NCBI GenBank assembly: GCA_038237895.1
Contig: JBBRYE010000062.1
Coordinates: forward strand, 1 to 19,999
DNA length: 19,999 nt
Origin: Pseudopedobacter sp038237895
GTDB taxonomy: Bacteria > Bacteroidota > Bacteroidia > Sphingobacteriales > Sphingobacteriaceae
Reading direction: 5' to 3'
Shown here: piece by piece, positions 7,348 through 16,476 of the stretch
Position numbering within the stretch: the first letter of the stretch is position 1
Layout: each line of letters opens with the position of its first letter
The notes under the pieces: model-generated
Told to the model about the DNA's origin: nothing
What the model saw: the letters and a program-made list of their open reading frames with translations, nothing else
The model's database searches: none
Made by a program: the position numbers and the translations under genes

Positions 7348-10300
7348 ATGAAAATAAAAGCTTTAAGTCTAGCGGCACTATTAATAGGTTTGGTTTCCAT
7401 AACATCATTTGGTCAGGAAACCTCAATTTCTGCTAATAAAGGACTACCTTATACAAAATCAGCCAGAGAGAAAGCTTTAAATGCTATAAATGGAACTACT
7501 GCGATATTTGCAGGCGGGCGATATGCTTACGTAAATAATTTCAAAGTTAGGTTAGATACAAAAGATATACTAAAAGCAGAAGCGATTTTGAAAGATGGAA
7601 AAATTTATGTCCCTGCAACTTTTGCCTCCGTTATAATTGATAAAAAACCATTTTCGCCAAAACCAATTCCAAAAGGATTAGAATCTATAGCAGATAAATG
7701 GGTTTACGATATTGAAAGAAATAATACCCAGCTACCTATTAATATTGCAAACATCAACATAAAAGGAGCTATTTATATTGATGCAGCTGCTTTAGCTTTG
7801 AGTGTAAAAAAACAAATTTTTCAAACCAAAAGGGGTTTGTTGCTAATTAGCGACAAAAAAATAAATTACCCCGAACAAGACAAAGTAATAGATGATTGTG
7901 TGGTTACACTTTTTGATACTCCAGAAAAATTTGCCGATCCTGATATTGCAACGCAGTACATACCTATATTAAAACAGCAAGGAAAGTGGACCAATCATGT
8001 AAAAGTAACGCCAGAGCAACATCAAATTTTAGACGGTCCAGAAACGGAATGGGAGTTCACCCCGGCTTCTAAGTATGATTATACAGGCTTTAACTTCAAA
8101 CTTCTAGGCTCAAAAGTGCCTGCTCCCGGTATTTACCCCCGTATATTATTTTCTGAAGGTGATTTACCGATGCTTATGGAGCGTATCAAATCCTCCAAAA
8201 TGGGTCAAATGTCTTTAATAGATATTGAACATTTATTAAAATCTTCTTGGTGGGATGTAAACACAAGCGACGGTAAGGTCTTTAAAAAACTATATACTGG
8301 CGATCTTATTGGTTTAGAATGGGCAAATAGCCCAGTAGGAACTAATCCAGCTAATATTCCTCAACTTTTTAAAGGGCAAACACCTGGCATTCATAACTCA
8401 CATGTTGCCTATATTCCTGAATGTCTCACTCAAATGGCTCTTTATTGTTTGCTAACTAATGATAATATACATGGTAAACAAGCGGCCGCGGCCATAGCAA
8501 ATTATTTTAAACTGCGTGAACCTTTAATTGACGAGTGGAATGCGGTAAGTGACATTGAAATGAGCTCGAGTTATACCAGACCTGATGGAACAATTGCTAA
8601 TGTTTCTGGCAATGGTGCTAGCTCTACATGGCGAAATATTCACGCTGTGGTGGCTCACATGAACTTAGGCCTTTCCTTAGATTTTGCCGGAAAGTGGATG
8701 AGTCAAGATGAAAAGGATATTATGCGTAGAGTAATTGTAAAAGCAACTTATGGCAGACGAGGATACAGTCAAGATGGACCTATCCGCTTTCGCGATATTA
8801 ACTGGTCTACATGGGACCTCTCAAATTTTTTAGCGGTAACTGCCATAGAAGGGTTAGAAGGGTTTGATAAAGAGGTTTATCAAGCAAATTGTGAAACAGT
8901 TAAAGCATTTTGTGAATGGGGTATAGACGATAATGGAATAGTATATGAAAGTAATGGAAAATCACCTGGAGGATTGCAATTTCATACACTATCTATGATA
9001 GCATTAGCAAGGAGAGGCGAAAATTTATGGGGACATCCTCATATCAGAAAGCTATTAAGTGGGCAAGTATTAATGACTTCTCCTGATGGGAAAGTGATTG
9101 TAAACAGTGGAACGCAATATGTCCCTTTCAGTCAATCGTACTTAAGCTATCAAACAATTAGTGAATACAAATCTTTTTATCCAAATGATTTATCTGCTGA
9201 TTATTTACTTTCTCAACCTACAATTTTTGGTGATAGAAATGACGAAGTCATTAGACAATGGGTGTTTGATAATTTTAATCCAGACAAATATAAAGAGGAA
9301 GTTAAAAATATAAAACGCTTAAGAATGCCAAGCCCTAGCTATCCAGGGTTTGTTCATAGTTTTCTATACGATACTGATTTTAAAATAACACCTCGTTCTG
9401 CTTTAAATCTTCCTTTAGAATTGAATGCTCCTACCCATGGTGTACATTCTAGTTATAGTAGTGATGATAATGATGCAGCTTGGATGAATATGATGGTTAG
9501 ACCCGATCATTATTTAGGAGGTGGGCATCACCATTCAGATGCAGGAATGTTCCATTTTTCGGCATTAGGTGTAAATTGGTTTACGGAAAGTCCATTTCCT
9601 CAAGCTTATGATGGAAATTATCATAATCTAGTTCTTGTTGATGGGTTATCAGAGCCTTCTCCAGTTTCAAATTTAGGTACAGGATATCAGGCAGCAGCTA
9701 AATACCTAAGTAACATTTCTAATAATAATGGTGGTTTTGCTACAGCCGATTTAACAAATTCTTATAGTTACCGGTGGCAAACACAACCAGGTCAAGTATG
9801 GGAAGATAAAATAACATCATTAAACTGGGAGTTAGACCCATCAACTCAAAATTTAAAAATGTTTGCTGGTACATCTAGGTATAAAATGCGACCTTGGTGG
9901 GCAACCTATACTTACTCAAACTACATTGCTACTTCTAGAGCCCTATTTAATCCTATGAATTATGTTTATAGAACCACTGGTTTAGTGAGGGGTAATCATT
10001 CATATGGAGTTATAATCGATGATCTTAAAAAAGATGAAAATCAACACCTATACCAATGGACAGCAATGCTTAACGGTGGGGTTTGGCAGGCAGATATTAA
10101 AAACTTACCAGTAAATCAGATGGTGCTAGCGCAACGGCCTTATGATAACAAAATCCAAACTGCTAAAAGTTTAATCAATCCTCAGAAAGGTGAGTCTTTA
10201 TTGATGGTTTGTATTTTAAACAATCAACTAATCAAAAAAGACTCTTTGCCCATAATTCAGGTTGTAACCGATAAGGGGCCTTTAGACCCAAAGCAGGCAA

Positions 10301-10539
10301 AAACACAGTTTTATGATAAAATTAGTATAGATACAAAAGCTGTAGTGGCAAACTATAAAATTCTTTTAATTCCGTTTAAATATGGAGAAGATCTTCCTAC
10401 GGTTAAATTTGTTAATAATATAGCAACTATTATTTGGAAAGATGGTCAGACAGATAGACTTTCATTTAACAAAAACAGCCAAAACAGAAACATAGTTTCT
10501 ATTATGCGCAACGGTAAAACAATAATTGATACGCTATAG
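7348..10539 (+). CDS. Secreted heparinase II/III-type polysaccharide lyase with extra N-terminal domain
   Basis: Polysaccharide lyase of the toroid plus beta-sandwich fold, 1063 residues, about 220 longer than its two paralogues downstream. Signal peptide 1-23 ends SFGQ. Residues about 30-200 look like a copper-amine-oxidase-N (stalk) type domain: KDGKIYVPATFAS, then IYIDAAALALSV and RGLLLIS. The lyase part starts at PGIYPR (260-265). It then shows Asn485-Trp with the AIEG motif, ARRG (554-557), HPH (563-565), HHHSDAG (727-733, the metal/active-site region of PF07940-type domains) and His759 in YHNLVLVDG. Where the paralogues have a candidate catalytic Tyr six residues before xIAx, this protein has Gln544 (with His546 nearby). 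It would cleave a uronic acid-containing chain by beta-elimination outside the cell or in the periplasm; the CAZy family is not assigned. It is flanked by its own regulatory gap and a strong terminator, so probably monocistronic. Confidence 0.87.
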   Translation: MKIKALSLAALLIGLVSITSFGQETSISANKGLPYTKSAREKALNAINGTTAIFAGGRYAYVNNFKVRLDTKDILKAEAILKDGKIYVPATFASVIIDKKPFSPKPIPKGLESIADKWVYDIERNNTQLPINIANINIKGAIYIDAAALALSVKKQIFQTKRGLLLISDKKINYPEQDKVIDDCVVTLFDTPEKFADPDIATQYIPILKQQGKWTNHVKVTPEQHQILDGPETEWEFTPASKYDYTGFNFKLLGSKVPAPGIYPRILFSEGDLPMLMERIKSSKMGQMSLIDIEHLLKSSWWDVNTSDGKVFKKLYTGDLIGLEWANSPVGTNPANIPQLFKGQTPGIHNSHVAYIPECLTQMALYCLLTNDNIHGKQAAAAIANYFKLREPLIDEWNAVSDIEMSSSYTRPDGTIANVSGNGASSTWRNIHAVVAHMNLGLSLDFAGKWMSQDEKDIMRRVIVKATYGRRGYSQDGPIRFRDINWSTWDLSNFLAVTAIEGLEGFDKEVYQANCETVKAFCEWGIDDNGIVYESNGKSPGGLQFHTLSMIALARRGENLWGHPHIRKLLSGQVLMTSPDGKVIVNSGTQYVPFSQSYLSYQTISEYKSFYPNDLSADYLLSQPTIFGDRNDEVIRQWVFDNFNPDKYKEEVKNIKRLRMPSPSYPGFVHSFLYDTDFKITPRSALNLPLELNAPTHGVHSSYSSDDNDAAWMNMMVRPDHYLGGGHHHSDAGMFHFSALGVNWFTESPFPQAYDGNYHNLVLVDGLSEPSPVSNLGTGYQAAAKYLSNISNNNGGFATADLTNSYSYRWQTQPGQVWEDKITSLNWELDPSTQNLKMFAGTSRYKMRPWWATYTYSNYIATSRALFNPMNYVYRTTGLVRGNHSYGVIIDDLKKDENQHLYQWTAMLNGGVWQADIKNLPVNQMVLAQRPYDNKIQTAKSLINPQKGESLLMVCILNNQLIKKDSLPIIQVVTDKGPLDPKQAKTQFYDKISIDTKAVVANYKILLIPFKYGEDLPTVKFVNNIATIIWKDGQTDRLSFNKNSQNRNIVSIMRNGKTIIDTL

Positions 10540-10602
10540 TCTTTATTAAAAAATTAAAAAAATCTAATTTAATAGGGTTAATGTAAGAATCCAAAAAAAT
10601 AT

Positions 10603-10630
10603 CACAGGCAAGTTTTTGTACTTGCCTGTG
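10603..10630. terminator. Strong hairpin, terminator after the first lyase gene
   Basis: Perfect 11-bp arms CACAGGCAAGT and ACTTGCCTGTG around the loop TTTTGT, 63 bases after the lyase stop codon. It is the most stable, most GC-rich hairpin noticed in the window. The A-tract lies on the upstream side, giving a T-tract only when read from the minus strand, so it may work in both directions. It probably separates the 7348 gene from the 11241 operon. Confidence 0.65.
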
Positions 10631-11092
10631 TGTAAAATCTATATAACAAACATCTCCATTACGAAGAGATTTCTTTGCTTAAAAACATGTTTGCTTAAAA
10701 AGAGACTAAAGAGATATAAATTGACTGATAATTCATCTAAAAACTATTTCAGTTCAAAGAAAAAACTACTTCTATTTTCTTATCATATACATTATAAAAG
10801 GCTTTTTATAAACATGATCCTACTAATATATTCCTTCTTTATTTTTCTTAAAACAGCAAAAAACATAAAAAATAGAGCTTTTTGAATCAATAGGGATGAT
10901 AATTGACACATCTCCCCAAGACTGATAATATTTATCTTAGTATTATTGTATTCAACAACCACTATTATAAACCAATTCAATTAATTATTAAACTATATCT
11001 GAAAAATATGGGAATTAAAATTATTCCAATTTTCTTTGTTTATTTTCCATTTATCGAGGCTATAGTAAAACATTATTAAATAAAATAGACTG

Positions 11093-11110
11093 CATATGAG
11101 GGTTCATATG
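11093..11110. promoter_or_regulatory. CATATGA inverted repeat upstream of the lyase operon
   Basis: Perfect 7-bp arms CATATGA and TCATATG with spacer GGGT, 130 bases before the ATG at 11241. The size and position suit an operator or upstream activator site, but no matching copy was seen before the other transcription units, so a link to the HTCS is unproven. Confidence 0.3.
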
Positions 11111-11240
11111 ATATCTATGAAAATTAAAGGGAAACCAGAAACAATTAAACTAGTAGTAAATTAAAATATTAAATATTGGTTACTTGAGCTTATAGCATAG
11201 GTAGCCAGCATAAACCAAATTATAAAGCTAATTTTTTTCT

Positions 11241-13772
11241 ATGTTCAAAGTAAATTTTGTTAAACGCAACCTAACTGCATTTTTGCTTTTTAGGTTCCAG
11301 CTTATCGCTGTTTTGTTATTGGCGTCATTTAATTTAAAGTCTCAAATTTGGGAAGGCGATGTTTCTAAGGTAGGAAAAGTACAACCAGGTGGTTTCGATT
11401 ATCAATGGTTAACATTTGGTGAAAAAGAGATAGGCTCTAGAAAGTTTAATTTTGATTATGCAGGAGTAAGACCTATTATGCATGCTCCAAAACCTGGTAT
11501 ACATCCTCGTATATATTTTAATCCAGAAGAGCTACCAGAATTAAGAAAAAGATTAAAAACCACAGCAAATGGTAAAGAGATTATGAAGAAGATTCATTCT
11601 TTTAATACTTTACTTCACAAAGGTAATGCAAACAACTCTTTTGATAAGAGTGCCTCTTATGCTGTTAATGATTTTAATATCCCATACATAAATAACGTTG
11701 GTGCTTTTGATTTTCACGATATCTACTATAAGCTAGCAAAAGGCGATACTAGTGTGTATTCGGATTTATTACCAAGAATGAACCGTTTTGGATCTGCTAT
11801 TTCAATGGAAGCTCTTGAATGTTTAATAAGAGAAGGTGAGACGGATGTGGACACTAAAACGGCCTATAATGAAAGAGCTAAAAATCTTGCTTCTGTTTTA
11901 GCAATTCTATCAGAAAAAGCTTTAGAATCAGGTGCAAACGCTGTAAAGTATAATATGTTTGGTGGCTTAAGTTTCCCAATTGCTTACGATCTAATCTATA
12001 ATTCTATGACAGAAAAGCAAAGAAATAGTGTTAGAAAAGGGATAGCAGCAATGATTCCATCAAAGCCTAGGTACGGTTCTGACGTTACGCCGTATGCTAC
12101 AACAGGTAATTGGACGACTCTTAATTCTTTTGAAGTGATATCTAATATGGCCATTGAGGGTGAACCAGGTTATAAACCAGATTTTACGCATTTATGGATG
12201 AAAGCAAATTATAATTTTATCTCTTATGGCTGGTATAATAGTGGCTGTCCATGGGAAGGTTTGGGAAAAAATTATATGATGGTTGGTCAACAGATAGCTT
12301 TTGCCAAAAGAGGATATAGTTTACTGGGACATCCACACGTAAGGGCATTTGGAAATAATTATTTACCAGCCATTATTCAACCTTTTGGATATTCTTTCTT
12401 TGGTGAAGATACTTGGGGTGGTAGCGGTTTAAATCCTGCTCTTGGTAAATATAAATTTCATGCTATTGATGCAGTAGGTCTAAAGTATGCTTATCCAGAT
12501 GATAGCGGAGTTGATTTTGTGTGGAGAAACTACATTAGTGAAATGATTAATAATAAAGAAGAAGTTAATTATGCCGGAGATAATATGACGCCTGGGTCTC
12601 ATGTTTATTTTGATATTATGAGTGTGTTGGCTGCCTACTCTTCTGATATAAAAGGAGGAGAATGGCAGGAACAAAACAAACAAGCGCTTAAAAATAAATT
12701 AGATTTTTTTGAAACTGAAAGAGGTTTATGTGTTTTGAGGAGTGATTTTAGTAAAGATGCTACAAGCTTGGTTTTTTATGTGCGACAGAATTTTGGTGGA
12801 CACACCTACGCAGACCGAAATGATTTTTCATTAAGTGCGATGGGTAGAATTTGGGCTCCAAAGTTATATGGTGGAGCGGGTTATGATGAAACAGATGCTC
12901 AAAGCTGTATCCTTATTGATGATAAAGGAATGGCTATTACTAAGAAGGAAGGTAATAAATCCCGCATACCAGCTAAATTAGAAAAATGGACAAGCACCAA
13001 TTATTTATCCCAAGCAACTGGGAACGCTACCTACGCTTACTCTTGGGAATGGAACTGGGATCCTCAGCCGGCTAATAAGGAAAATAAGCTTTTAGGTAAA
13101 GATGGTTGGGAAAAAGAAATGCATACCCTCAATGATTTTAGAGCAGAGCCATCCTCAGAGGCGTTTTTCAATATCCCGTTTTATAATTTTGCAGCTTGGA
13201 ATTCTCCCGATGGTTATACTGAGCGTATGATTAGAAGACCGTATAATCCAATGGAAAAAGTTGTTCGTACGGTGTCCATGATAAAAGATAAAAGCCCAAT
13301 GGTATTAATTGTTGACGATATTAAGAAAGACAATCAGGTTCATAATTATAAATGGGTAATGCAGTTGCCTCAAGATGTTGAAGTTGAATCTGTTAAGCCA
13401 GGTAAACAAAATAATGAAGAGGCGTACAATGTAATATTAAAAGAAAAGCAAGGCAATAGAAGATTATTGGTAAGAGTGCTTTCACAAACGGATTATAAGC
13501 TAGGAGATGTGCCCGTTGCAAGAGCAGAAAAACATACTTTTATAGGAGGGAATGGGAAAAATTCTACTGTTTATCGTCTAGTATTAGAAAGTTCTTCTAT
13601 TGCTCCGGATTATAAAGTGTTATTGTTTCCTTATACAAAAGAAGCTAGTATACCAAAAACAACATGGGATAAAAGCAAATCAGCTTTAAAAATAATTAAC
13701 GCAGATAAAAACATTAAAACTATCAGTTTTTCTAAAGATAAAGAAGGTAGTACTGTAATTAATTCTAATTAA
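11241..13772 (+). CDS. Secreted heparinase II/III-type polysaccharide lyase
   Basis: Second lyase paralogue, 843 residues. The N-terminus has a basic stretch and a hydrophobic core (LIAVLLLASF), with cleavage likely after LKSQ near residue 35. The toroid begins at PGIHPR (85-90), followed by Asn290-Trp with AIEG (candidate carboxylate-neutralising Asn), Tyr345 in GLGKNY (candidate catalytic Tyr), AKRG and HPH (364-366). The beta-sandwich has HTYADRNDF (His521, Asp525), SAMGRIW, and near the end MVLIVDDIKKD and YKVLLFPY, all shared with the other two lyases. It lacks the extra N-terminal domain of the 7348 protein. First gene of a four-gene run, 97 bases ahead of the next lyase with no terminator between. 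Reaction inferred: beta-elimination on a uronic acid-containing polysaccharide. Substrate and CAZy family are not determined. Confidence 0.88.
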   Translation: MFKVNFVKRNLTAFLLFRFQLIAVLLLASFNLKSQIWEGDVSKVGKVQPGGFDYQWLTFGEKEIGSRKFNFDYAGVRPIMHAPKPGIHPRIYFNPEELPELRKRLKTTANGKEIMKKIHSFNTLLHKGNANNSFDKSASYAVNDFNIPYINNVGAFDFHDIYYKLAKGDTSVYSDLLPRMNRFGSAISMEALECLIREGETDVDTKTAYNERAKNLASVLAILSEKALESGANAVKYNMFGGLSFPIAYDLIYNSMTEKQRNSVRKGIAAMIPSKPRYGSDVTPYATTGNWTTLNSFEVISNMAIEGEPGYKPDFTHLWMKANYNFISYGWYNSGCPWEGLGKNYMMVGQQIAFAKRGYSLLGHPHVRAFGNNYLPAIIQPFGYSFFGEDTWGGSGLNPALGKYKFHAIDAVGLKYAYPDDSGVDFVWRNYISEMINNKEEVNYAGDNMTPGSHVYFDIMSVLAAYSSDIKGGEWQEQNKQALKNKLDFFETERGLCVLRSDFSKDATSLVFYVRQNFGGHTYADRNDFSLSAMGRIWAPKLYGGAGYDETDAQSCILIDDKGMAITKKEGNKSRIPAKLEKWTSTNYLSQATGNATYAYSWEWNWDPQPANKENKLLGKDGWEKEMHTLNDFRAEPSSEAFFNIPFYNFAAWNSPDGYTERMIRRPYNPMEKVVRTVSMIKDKSPMVLIVDDIKKDNQVHNYKWVMQLPQDVEVESVKPGKQNNEEAYNVILKEKQGNRRLLVRVLSQTDYKLGDVPVARAEKHTFIGGNGKNSTVYRLVLESSSIAPDYKVLLFPYTKEASIPKTTWDKSKSALKIINADKNIKTISFSKDKEGSTVINSN

Positions 13773-13836
13773 ACCAATTAGTAGTCATTAAAGTAAATAC
13801 TTTTAAAAAATTTTAAAGCATAATTAAAAAAGTAGT

Positions 13837-13854
13837 GAGTTAATAATATAACTC
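13837..13854. repeat. Short inverted repeat between the two 843-residue lyase genes
   Basis: Arms GAGTTA and TAACTC (6 bp) around ATAATA, 15 bases before the next start codon. Could affect translation initiation; chance occurrence in AT-rich sequence is quite possible. Confidence 0.25.
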
Positions 13855-13869
13855 TAATCATCAAAAATC

Positions 13870-16401
13870 ATGATTTATTTTAAACCTGTATATATATCAA
13901 GTACCAAAATTAAAACACATATTTTTAATCCTTTTACATATTTAAAGTGTGCTCTTTTATTAATTATCATTCTTGTTTTTTCTTCTGTTAAAAGTCAGGT
14001 ATTAACTAAAGACGGAGAACCATTGGCTGAAGACATTTTAAATAATACTTGGAAGTGGCCTGCTTATAAACATGTACCTACAGATACTAAACCAGATCCT
14101 GCTGGATTTGATTTTATAAGATTAGGTAAAGTTCCCAAAGCTGGTGTACATCCTAGGCTACTTTTCAGTCCTGACCAGCTTCCTGCAATTAAAAAAAGAA
14201 TAGAAACAACGCAATCGGGACAGCTTTTATGGAAAAATCTTGAAGACCGTGTTGCAGTATTAAATAATGAGAAGAACTGGGAATATAATGTGCTTCAGTT
14301 ATTGTCAAATAATGATTGGGAAACTGCCGGAAAGATTTTGGATAGTAAACCAAAGCCCAATAGTTCTCCGGGCCATTATCAACCTTATTTTATTTATGAA
14401 TTAACACTGCTAAGTTTTCAAAATTTAGTCTTAAATAACGAAAATGAAGGTAAGAAAGTAGCTACAGCTTTTTATAATTACACCAAAATAATTAAGGCTA
14501 AACTAGAAGAAACAGTAGCAAAATCTCCATGGCCAGAAGATGTTTGGAGAAGCGGAGCAAAAGAGGTGATGGATAATCAGTTTATTGCTTATTCATATGA
14601 TTTTACGTATCCTTTTTTAACAGAGCAACAAAGAGGATTTGTTAGAGAACTTTTAGCAAGCTACACTAAAAACAAAATAACATTTAGTATGCGTTTGCCA
14701 CCTCATTTCAGAAACTGGAATTGGATCAACGTTTCTCAGTCATTGGCTTTAAATGTACTTGCAATTGAGGGAGAAAAGGGTTTTGATGCAAGAGTTTATA
14801 AACGATGTGTAGATGTGATGCAATCTTATATGGATTACGGCATATCATCTAAAGGATCCTCTAAAGAAGCCGTAGGTTATACTTCATTTGGCTTTTATTG
14901 GGGATGCCCTGCCATGATTGCCATGGCTAGAAGGGGAGATAATTTAATGATACATCCTCATTTTAAAGAAATGAAAAACTGGTATGTACATTCTTTGCAA
15001 CCTTATGGTAAAAGCTGGATGAGCCATGGTGACGGTGGAGATGCAAGTATGAGCGTCGAGAAGATGATGATGATGAAATACTTTTATCCAAATGATAAGG
15101 TTATTGATTATTTATGGCAAAATAGAATGTACGAAGAGGGAGAGAAAACGCTCCTTCAAAAAATGAATATCCTAATTCCTTTAATTTGTGCAATAGATCC
15201 GGATAAAGATGCAAATGGTAAATTAGTTGATTACGATTATGGTAATAAATTACAGCTTTCCGATACGTTTTTTGATATTGAAAGGGGTTCTCTTAATACC
15301 AGAAGTGGATGGGGCAAAAATGCAGCTTTTCTAGAATTTGAGTGCCGAACAGATGGTGTTGCTCCCTCACATGAACATGCAGACAGAGGAAACTTTACTT
15401 TTACTGCATTAGGCAGGCCATGGACAATGGACGGTTTTAGAGGTGTAGAAACAAAGTACCATAATGGTATTTTAATTAATGGAAAAGGACAAGGTTTTTT
15501 TCCTACTCCCGGCAAATGGATAAAAACCATAGATAAGCCAGAGGCTACATTTGGTACTTGTGATATTAAATACAGTTATGACTGGCTTTGGCCAAAAATG
15601 TTTGAGTACAATACTAAGCCAGGCGATTCGATTTTAAACACGGCTAGATATAATGGTTTTACAAATAGCGTTGATAAATTTCAAAAACTTTATCAGAATT
15701 CGGTATTTGAGAAAGATCCAAGTCCACATGTGGTAGACTTTTATAAAGATTTTGAGAAAGGCAATCCTAAAATGTGGGATGAAGATACATGGCCCGTTCG
15801 TATTCCTTACAATCCAATACAATATGCTTATCGCTCTGCTGGGCTCATCAAAGGAACTCACCCGTATGTGTTGATAGTTGATGATATTCAAAAAGACAAA
15901 ACTGAAAATTTATACGAGTGGATGCTTCAATTACCATGGGATCTTTCAGCCATTTCTATCAGCGAAGATGAAATTGTATTAGGCACATCTTCAAAAGACA
16001 ATGGTTATAGTACCCGCGACCGTCCAGAATCCCGTAAGGTAGTAAAAGGAGAACCGTTGTTATTGGTCAAAATAATAGGACGAAAGCTCCCAGAACAGCT
16101 TCAATTTGATGCGAATCCGGGAATACGGGTAGAAACATTTGAAAAAGTTAATACACAATATGGCCGCGATCGTTCTTTCGGATTGGATAAAAGACTCGTA
16201 ATACCTTCTTTGTCCGTTTCTCCCGATTTCAAAATAATCCTTTATCCATATTATGCTGGAGACAAACTTCCTACTTTTACAATGAAAAATAATGTTTTAA
16301 CTGTTGAAGGAATAGCGGAAAAGGATTTATTTCAGTTTGAAAAAACTCCTGAAAATCTAACTCTAATCAAAATGATGCGTAATGGAAAGCAGGTATTTTA
16401 A
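13870..16401 (+). CDS. Secreted heparinase II/III-type polysaccharide lyase
   Basis: Third lyase paralogue, 843 residues like its neighbour, though the two differ too much in sequence for a recent duplication. A long N-region (about 26 residues) precedes the hydrophobic core LLLIIILVF, with cleavage likely after KSQ near residue 43; no later ATG would keep the signal. Landmarks: AGVHPR (91-96), Asn284-Trp with AIEG, Tyr343 in FYWGC, ARRG and HPH (362-364), SHEHADRGNF (His501, His503, Asp505), TALGRPW, YVLIVDDIQKD and FKIILYPY. SHEHADRGNF is the closest of the three to the classic heparinase II/III active-site pattern of His followed by Asp. Expected to act outside the cell or in the periplasm by beta-elimination. 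It sits 75 bases before the GH43 gene and is probably co-transcribed with it. Confidence 0.89.
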   Translation: MIYFKPVYISSTKIKTHIFNPFTYLKCALLLIIILVFSSVKSQVLTKDGEPLAEDILNNTWKWPAYKHVPTDTKPDPAGFDFIRLGKVPKAGVHPRLLFSPDQLPAIKKRIETTQSGQLLWKNLEDRVAVLNNEKNWEYNVLQLLSNNDWETAGKILDSKPKPNSSPGHYQPYFIYELTLLSFQNLVLNNENEGKKVATAFYNYTKIIKAKLEETVAKSPWPEDVWRSGAKEVMDNQFIAYSYDFTYPFLTEQQRGFVRELLASYTKNKITFSMRLPPHFRNWNWINVSQSLALNVLAIEGEKGFDARVYKRCVDVMQSYMDYGISSKGSSKEAVGYTSFGFYWGCPAMIAMARRGDNLMIHPHFKEMKNWYVHSLQPYGKSWMSHGDGGDASMSVEKMMMMKYFYPNDKVIDYLWQNRMYEEGEKTLLQKMNILIPLICAIDPDKDANGKLVDYDYGNKLQLSDTFFDIERGSLNTRSGWGKNAAFLEFECRTDGVAPSHEHADRGNFTFTALGRPWTMDGFRGVETKYHNGILINGKGQGFFPTPGKWIKTIDKPEATFGTCDIKYSYDWLWPKMFEYNTKPGDSILNTARYNGFTNSVDKFQKLYQNSVFEKDPSPHVVDFYKDFEKGNPKMWDEDTWPVRIPYNPIQYAYRSAGLIKGTHPYVLIVDDIQKDKTENLYEWMLQLPWDLSAISISEDEIVLGTSSKDNGYSTRDRPESRKVVKGEPLLLVKIIGRKLPEQLQFDANPGIRVETFEKVNTQYGRDRSFGLDKRLVIPSLSVSPDFKIILYPYYAGDKLPTFTMKNNVLTVEGIAEKDLFQFEKTPENLTLIKMMRNGKQVF

Positions 16402-16476
16402 GTTCATTCTCCTTCAGGATTTATAATAGTCTTGTTTAACTTTAAATTGAATTAAATTTTAAAATTGAAATTATTA

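Larger units (their letters stand above)
10540..11240. other. 701-base non-coding gap between the first and second lyase genes
   Basis: The largest gap in the window. It has the strong hairpin at 10603-10630, an 8-bp hairpin TTATAAAA/TTTTATAA with loop GGCT at 10792-10811, and a 7-bp repeat CATATGA/TCATATG at 11093-11110. The only frames over 60 codons are low-complexity (rich in Lys, Ile, Phe and Leu); the longest begins with TTG inside the hairpin, so none is called. The promoter for the 11241-19797 operon is expected in the last 200 bases but no clear consensus was found. Nothing resembling a gene remnant or RNA family was recognised. Confidence 0.6.

Noticed and set aside
10616..10885. 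89-codon + strand frame in the large gap
   Set aside because: It starts with TTG inside the hairpin loop, is low-complexity and rich in Lys, Leu, Ile and Phe, and resembles no protein family.
15237..15530. 97-codon minus-strand frame inside the third lyase gene
   Set aside because: It lies opposite the conserved active-site region of a clear gene; a shadow frame.
16465..16476. TTG start at 16465 for the second GH43
   Set aside because: The ATG at 16477 gives a normal signal peptide beginning MRR; TTG is rarer and adds only four residues.
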